DNA of 46,755 bases from Bacteroides caecigallinarum (GTDB lineage Bacteria; Bacteroidota; Bacteroidia; Bacteroidales; Bacteroidaceae), in assembly GCF_021531075.1 (NCBI RefSeq), contig NZ_JADYTJ010000024.1:1-46755 (forward strand). Direction: 5' to 3'. The notes beneath the pieces are model-generated. The model was not told where the DNA came from and searched no databases. It saw only the letters and a list, made by a program, of their open reading frames with translations. The first letter of the stretch is position 1. Each line of letters begins with the position of its first letter. Below, piece after piece: positions 42,642 to 46,755 of this stretch. The position numbers and the translations under genes are program-made.

Positions 42642-43837
42642 ATGAAATTCCCAATTGGTATCCAGAGTTTTGAACGTATTATTCAAGAAGGTTATATATG
42701 TAGATAAGACAGATATTATTTATGACCTTACACATAATGGAAGTATTTATTTTCTTAGTCGTCCGAGACGCTTCGGAAAGAGTCTTTTTATTTCTACCTT
42801 GGAAAACTATTATTCAGGACGTAAGGAACTGTTCAGTGGTCTTGCCATAGAAAAGATGGAGACTGAATGGAACGAGTATCCTGTATTTCATATGGATTTC
42901 AATGCTACCAATTTTACCAATCCTGGAGAATTGGAGAAGAAACTTAACTTTTATCTTACGGAATGGGAACAGAAGTACAATCTGCCTGTACGTGAAAATG
43001 AATTGGGGCTTGGCGATCGCTTTATAAAAATTCTCGAAGCCGCTCATCTTCAGACAGGCCGACGCGCTGTGGTGCTTGTAGATGAATACGACAAACATAT
43101 TCTTGATGTACTGGATGTGGACACCAATCTGGAAGAGAGACATCGCAATATTCTGAAAGCTTTTTATTCCGTGTTTAAGGGAGCGGACAAACACCTGCAG
43201 TTCGTACTGCTGACAGGGGTTACAAAGTATTCCCAAGAAAGTATATTCAACGGTTTCAACCAAGCAAAAGATATAAGTATGGATGTACGTTATGAAGCTC
43301 TGTGCGGTATAACTCAGGAGGAAATTGGAAAATATTTTACTGAACCCGTATCGCAAATGGCTGTTGAATATCAGTGTACACCGGAGGAAATGTATAAAAT
43401 GCTGAAGAAACAGTATGATGGTTATCACTTCAGCAAACGTATGACTGACATATATAACCCATTCAGTCTGTTGAACGCTCTTGACAAAATGAGTATTGAT
43501 GACTATTGGTTCAGCACAGGAACTCCCACATATCTTATTCGCCTGCTTAACCATTCGCATGAGAGGATGAACGAATTTACCGGGAAATATTACACTCCGG
43601 CAGAATTTATAGACTACAAGGCAGACGTGGAACGTCCTTTGCCAATGATATATCAAAGCGGATATCTTACAATAAAGGCTTACGACAGAGATTTCAATAC
43701 CTTCCTTCTTGATTTTCCGAACAATGATGTAAAGGGAGGATTCCTTACAATATGCAGCCGATAACCGCAAGGTTTATAAGATTGGTGCATCATTCTCTTC
43801 CGAAACAGGGACTATTGGTGATTGGGGAGTTAGGTAA
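42642..43837 (+). pseudogene. AAA-ATPase-like / PD-(D/E)XK protein, frameshifted and internally deleted
   Basis: Intact relatives (AAA-ATPase_like plus PDDEXK_9, about 520 residues, numerous in Bacteroidales) begin MKFPIGIQSFERIIQEGYIYVDK. Here ATG 42642 gives MKFPIGIQSFERIIQEGYI and then a stop; restoring one TA in the TATATA tract near 42694-42699 would rejoin the frame that continues with VDKTDIIYDLTHNG. The ATPase core is present (RPRRFGKSLF Walker A, VVLVDEYDKHIL). After NNDVKGGFL (about 43748) the frame changes again and the sequence jumps to the family's last block, QYAADNRKVYKIGASFSSET, ending at TAA 43835-43837. About 100 residues with the nuclease core are missing. Two independent lesions mean it is not functional. 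Confidence 0.88.
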
Positions 43838-43930
43838 ACAGGTGGTAAATGGTGATTAAGCAGTAATTAAACGGTTTTTAGACACTGTTTAGATTGTGTT
43901 CATTGGCTGTTTAGTGAGTGTTCACTGAAA
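43832..43930 (+). repeat. Nine 11-bp degenerate repeats
   Basis: Nine consecutive 11-mers begin at the stop codon of the broken AAA gene; for example AATTAAACGGT, TTTTAGACACT, GTTTAGATTGT, GTTCATTGGCT, GTTTAGTGAGT. The consensus is roughly GTTTAnnnnGT. It fills the first third of the 296-bp gap to the next gene. Confidence 0.75.
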
Positions 43931-43942
43931 TAATAAAAATAT

Positions 43943-43969
43943 GAACTATTCAAATTTTTCGAATAGTTC
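43943..43969. other. Perfect 9-bp inverted repeat
   Basis: GAACTATTC and GAATAGTTC flank a 9-base AT-rich loop. There is no T-run immediately after, so its role is unclear. Confidence 0.45.
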
Positions 43970-43982
43970 GAAGTTAAAGAAG

Positions 43983-44020
43983 CGAGTTGCTCAGGGTTAC
44001 TGGACAACTCGATTTTTATT
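43983..44020 (+). terminator. Intrinsic terminator
   Basis: CGAGTTG and CAACTCG form a 7-bp stem with a 15-base loop, followed by ATTTTTATTT. Confidence 0.7.
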
Positions 44021-44077
44021 TATGAAAAGATGAATTCTCTGTTCATTTTTATAACTTAATTATTAAGGAATTTTTAT

Positions 44078-44085
44078 TATCTTTG
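44078..44085 (+). promoter_or_regulatory. -7 promoter element of the AlbA-type gene
   Basis: TATCTTTG fits TAnnTTTG, 48 bp before ATG 44134; no clear -33 element. Confidence 0.5.
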
Positions 44086-44133
44086 CAACTAAGCGTTTAC
44101 ATAGTTTGAAGTCGTTTTTTTATCCAGTAAATT

Positions 44134-45699
44134 ATGGCAATACCTATCAATATTGAAGATATCTTAAACAAACGTAAGATAGAATCTAATCGCATCGAAT
44201 TTAAAAAAGGATGGAATCCTGATAAGATCTATCGTACCATTTGCGCTTTTGCCAATGATTTTGATAATATCGGTGGAGGATATATTGTCGTAGGTGTAGA
44301 ATAGGAGGAAAGAACAGGTATAGCAAAACGGCCGGTTGCAGGTATATCTATAGAAGAACTGGATAAGATCCAGCGTGAGATGATAGGTTACAACAATAAG
44401 ATTGAACCGTTCTATCTGCCACGAATAGATGTACAGGAGGTTGATGAAAAATATGTACTGCTTATCTGGGTTCCGGCAGGTGTGAATCGTCCGTACAATG
44501 TACGCGAGCGGGTTACTGCAGGCAATCAGTCGCCATGCAGATGGTATGTCCGTAGCGGTACAAATACTATTGAGGCAAAAGGGGAGGTGTTGGACGAATT
44601 GCGGGAAATGGCAAACCGTACTCCATTCGACGAAAGAGGAAATGAGAATATAGAACTGACAGATATATCAAGAGCCTTGGTTCTTGATTACCTTCAGACA
44701 GTCAACAGTCGTTTAGTGGCAGGTTTTGAGCAGCTATCCCTGTCGGAACTATTGTCGCAGATGGATCTCCTTGTAGGACCTATAGAACGCCAATTGGTCA
44801 AGAATGTTGCAGCCATGATGTTTTGTAAGAATCCGGCCAAATTCTTTCCGACTACACAGGTGGATATTGTCATCTTCCCTGAAGGGTGTGTCAGGAATCC
44901 CAACAATATGATTGAAGTCCCGAAGATTGTCGGACCAGTACCCGATATGATAAAACAGGCGTTGGACTATATCAGAACCAATGTCATCAAGAAGCGTATT
45001 ATCAAGCAGAAAGACAAGGCTGAATCTATAACCTTCTTCAACTATCCTTATCAGGCTATTGAAGAGGCAGTAGTCAATGCCCTGTATCATAGAGATTATC
45101 AGGAGCGGGAGCCGGTTGAGATTACTATCGAGCCGGATAAGATTTCCATTCTCAGCTATGCCGGTCCGGACCGTTCCATAAGTATTGATGCCATTCAGAA
45201 GGCAGAGCGACTTAAGTCACGTCGCTACCGCAATCGTCGTTTAGGTGATTACCTTAAAGAACTTAAGCTGTCTGAAGGTAGAGGAACCGGCATTCCGACC
45301 ATACAAGATGAGTTAAGAAGAAACGGCTCCGGAACTGCTGTAATTGAGACAAACGAGGAACGAAGCTACTTTCTGATTGAGATACCTTGTAGAGAAGGGT
45401 TTGAAGATGAGCCATTAAATGGCACGATAAATGGCACGATAAATGGCACGATAAATGGCACGATAAATTATGATATAAAGGAGCGTGAGAGTGATGTGCT
45501 TGCAGTTATTGCCAATTCCCCTAATATCAAAAAGGGAGAACTTGCTGAGCGGTTGAATGTTGCTATTCGGACACTTTCTCGGAGTATTCAAATTCTTTCT
45601 TCTGAACCATATTCGCTTATAGAGTATCATGGAGCAAAGAAAACAGGCGGTTATGTGCTGACAGAGAGGGGAGAAGCGTATATTAAATCGTTGAAATAG
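44134..45699 (+). pseudogene. AlbA_2/Schlafen-type ATP-binding protein gene with an in-frame amber codon
   Basis: ATG 44134 opens a frame that stays continuous to TAA 45697-45699 except for TAG at 44302-44304 (codon 57). Read through, it is 521 residues: an N-terminal AlbA_2 (SLFN) domain ([34 protein letters not shown], then the stop), a middle region, an ATP-binding C-terminal HATPase_c_4-like part (EEAVVNALYHRDYQEREPVEI, GRGTGIPTIQDELRRNG), a repeated linker (NGTI x4), and a C-terminal winged helix (GELAERLNVAIRTLSRSI). A single base change (from CAG, GAG or AAG) explains the stop, which cuts the AlbA domain. The rest has no other lesion, so the event is recent. Restart at ATG 44380 would give 439 residues without AlbA_2. 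Confidence 0.85.
45418..45465 (+). repeat. Four exact 12-bp repeats encoding NGTI
   Basis: AATGGCACGATA occurs four times without variation, in frame inside the AlbA-type gene, and encodes Asn-Gly-Thr-Ile as linker between the ATP-binding part and the winged helix. Confidence 0.95.
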
Positions 45700-45777
45700 T
45701 CAATGGAACTAAAAAACGATAATGAGTTATTATTTTTCAGTAAATAATACTATTTTGCTACATAACCTATTATAATT

Positions 45778-46200
45778 ATGGTTGAAAGTATTAATTGGAG
45801 AAAAACTAATGGTATGGATTTTAGTCTGATGAATAAAGATCAAATGATGCTCTCTTTTTGTAATAATTCTAATCGTTTTGTATTACAAATGTATTTGGAT
45901 GAAATGGAAAGAGAACCTCTTTGTTTGCACTGTGATAATATTCTACAGGAAAAAGAAGAAATGGATTTTTTTATCATGACAAAGGCTAAAAAAGTTCATT
46001 TTATTCAAGAAAATGGTAGGATGATAGATCTTCCTCTTTCAGAATTTGATTATAATCGTGAAGAAGGATATTTGGAACATTCTTCTGAAAATATTGCAAT
46101 TAATATTTTTAAGCCTCTTAATTGTTCATATACCTATACATATAATGATTATGGAGAGATTGAAGACAGAAGTCCTATTTATGATGTAGTTATTTATTAA
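45778..46200 (+). CDS. Unknown small protein, 140 residues
   Basis: A complete frame with low GC, starting at ATG 45778 and ending 3 bp before the next start. I recognise no family. Visible features are a Cys pair (LCLHCDN, about residues 49-55), several acidic stretches and a Tyr-rich C-terminus (CSYTYTYNDYGEIED). No signal peptide or membrane segment. Its tight spacing to the broken HARE-HTH gene suggests a joint transcript. An immunity or antitoxin-like role is possible only on the ground of size and neighbourhood. Confidence 0.55.
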   Translation: MVESINWRKTNGMDFSLMNKDQMMLSFCNNSNRFVLQMYLDEMEREPLCLHCDNILQEKEEMDFFIMTKAKKVHFIQENGRMIDLPLSEFDYNREEGYLEHSSENIAINIFKPLNCSYTYTYNDYGEIEDRSPIYDVVIY

Positions 46201-46203
46201 GTT

Positions 46204-46571
46204 ATGACAAAAGTTGACGCTATAGAACAGGTTATGCTTGCCAATGGTGGTTCTGCAAGTCTTAGCCAAATATATGACCAGATAGATAAATTTTATCCGA
46301 CGGCAAAACAATCCGCTACTTGGGATGCAGGTATAAGGGGTATAGTATTGGTACTTTAGAAGGAGCATTTAAACGCTGTATGCAAATGCATAATTTCAGG
46401 ACTCGTTTTTTTATTGTAGCCCCGGAGAAACATAGGAAGAAATTTGAACAGACTATAGAATTGGAGATATATTATAAAACAAAAGAACTTTTTTCTTTTA
46501 TTAGATATGATATGATGCTTGAAACGTATGATCATGTTGTGAATGGTGCAACTTTATTAAGTTGGTTATAA
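46204..46571 (+). pseudogene. Split HARE-HTH (restriction-type winged-helix) protein
   Basis: ATG 46204 encodes 51 residues, MTKVDAIEQVMLANGGSASL then SQIYDQIDKFYP and SATWDAGIRGI, which matches the HARE-HTH winged helix found at the N-terminus of some restriction and related nucleases. It stops at TAG 46357-46359. A second frame, open from about 46320 to 46571, encodes FRTRFFIVAPEKHRKKFEQT and FSFIRYDMMLETY, resembling the C-terminal segment of such endonuclease-like proteins. The middle, where the nuclease core would lie, is absent. The two parts are in different frames, so I read this as a gene broken by an internal deletion. The family assignment of the second part is tentative. Confidence 0.6.
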
Positions 46572-46648
46572 TTGTTATCACAGAATAGCCCCTCTCAAAA
46601 AATAATAAAGAGTCCGACATTAAGTAATCTATAGGATAACAAAGATAG

Positions 46649-46673
46649 CCATCCGAATGCGGATGGTTTTTTT
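46649..46673 (+). terminator. Intrinsic terminator
   Basis: CCATCCG and CGGATGG form a 7-bp stem with a 4-base loop, followed by seven T. It ends the 45778-46571 unit. Confidence 0.9.
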
Positions 46674-46755
46674 ATATTATATCGTAACGAAAAATATAAT
46701 CTCTAAATTTATTGAAAATTTGATTTGGATTGCTTGCATATGAATAATACTCTCC

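Noticed and set aside
42814..43770. Leftward 318-codon frame
   Set aside because: It is antisense to the AAA-ATPase-like gene, whose Walker motifs are plain on the plus strand.

Overview
The window looks like a chromosomal segment of a gut-type Bacteroidales bacterium (Bacteroides, Phocaeicola or Prevotella-like; the genus cannot be fixed from the sequence alone). The basis is Bacteroidetes-type promoters (TTTG, about 19-20 bp, TAnnTTTG) upstream of many genes, few Shine-Dalgarno sequences, lipoproteins, and housekeeping genes whose closest familiar forms are in Bacteroidales (DUF4286, DUF1847, Tex, Fhs, Ric, YbhGFSR-like exporter, GH43/CE6-CE1 xylan enzymes).

Layout. 1-2023: the end of a two-gene unit, an AAA/ABC-type ATPase cut by the window edge plus an unrecognised partner. 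2139-9420: patatin lipase, aldose 1-epimerase-like protein, SbcD-SbcC nuclease and a lipoprotein, all rightward. 9508-10369: a deletion scar (truncated alcohol dehydrogenase) in front of a flavin reductase. 10414-13935: two secreted xylan enzymes (CE6-CE1 esterase and GH43). 14010-15397: DUF1847 protein and a frameshifted lipoprotein. 15477-20548 (leftward): acyl-CoA synthetase, CobW metallochaperone, Tex. 20677-23250: a duplicated promoter element driving DUF4286-RuvC-ABC ATPase. 23247-24917 (leftward): amino-acid or dicarboxylate symporter and a Nim-like PPOx protein. 25000-26667: formate-THF ligase. 26854-33955: TetR regulator and a complete TolC/HlyD/ABC-2 export system. 33970-34669 (leftward): HigBA toxin-antitoxin. 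34805-39844 (leftward): lipoprotein, RsmG, MBL hydrolase, GcvP. 40019-41927: LipB, two identical tRNA-Lys(CTT) genes, and the Ric/ScdA Fe-S repair protein (leftward). 41928-46755: AT-rich, mostly decayed genes (an AAA/PD-(D/E)XK protein with two lesions, an AlbA/Schlafen-type protein with an amber codon, a split HARE-HTH protein) and one unknown small gene.

Functional links. One-carbon metabolism is represented by Fhs and GcvP, lipoic acid supply for the glycine cleavage system by LipB, DNA repair by SbcCD and RuvC, and nitrosative stress by Ric, whose promoter carries a CRP/FNR-like palindrome near -40.

The most unusual feature is in the spacers. At least eight intergenic regions are built from degenerate short tandem units of 7, 8, 9 or 11 bp, often starting at or next to the stop codon of the upstream gene. 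Two of these spacers (near 2.97 kb and 29.9 kb) are homologous to each other in opposite orientation and differ by expansion of a CTAGNNN array from 2 to 15 units. I do not know a named family for these in Bacteroidales; the nearest analogy I know is the short tandemly repeated repetitive (STRR) heptanucleotides of filamentous cyanobacteria.
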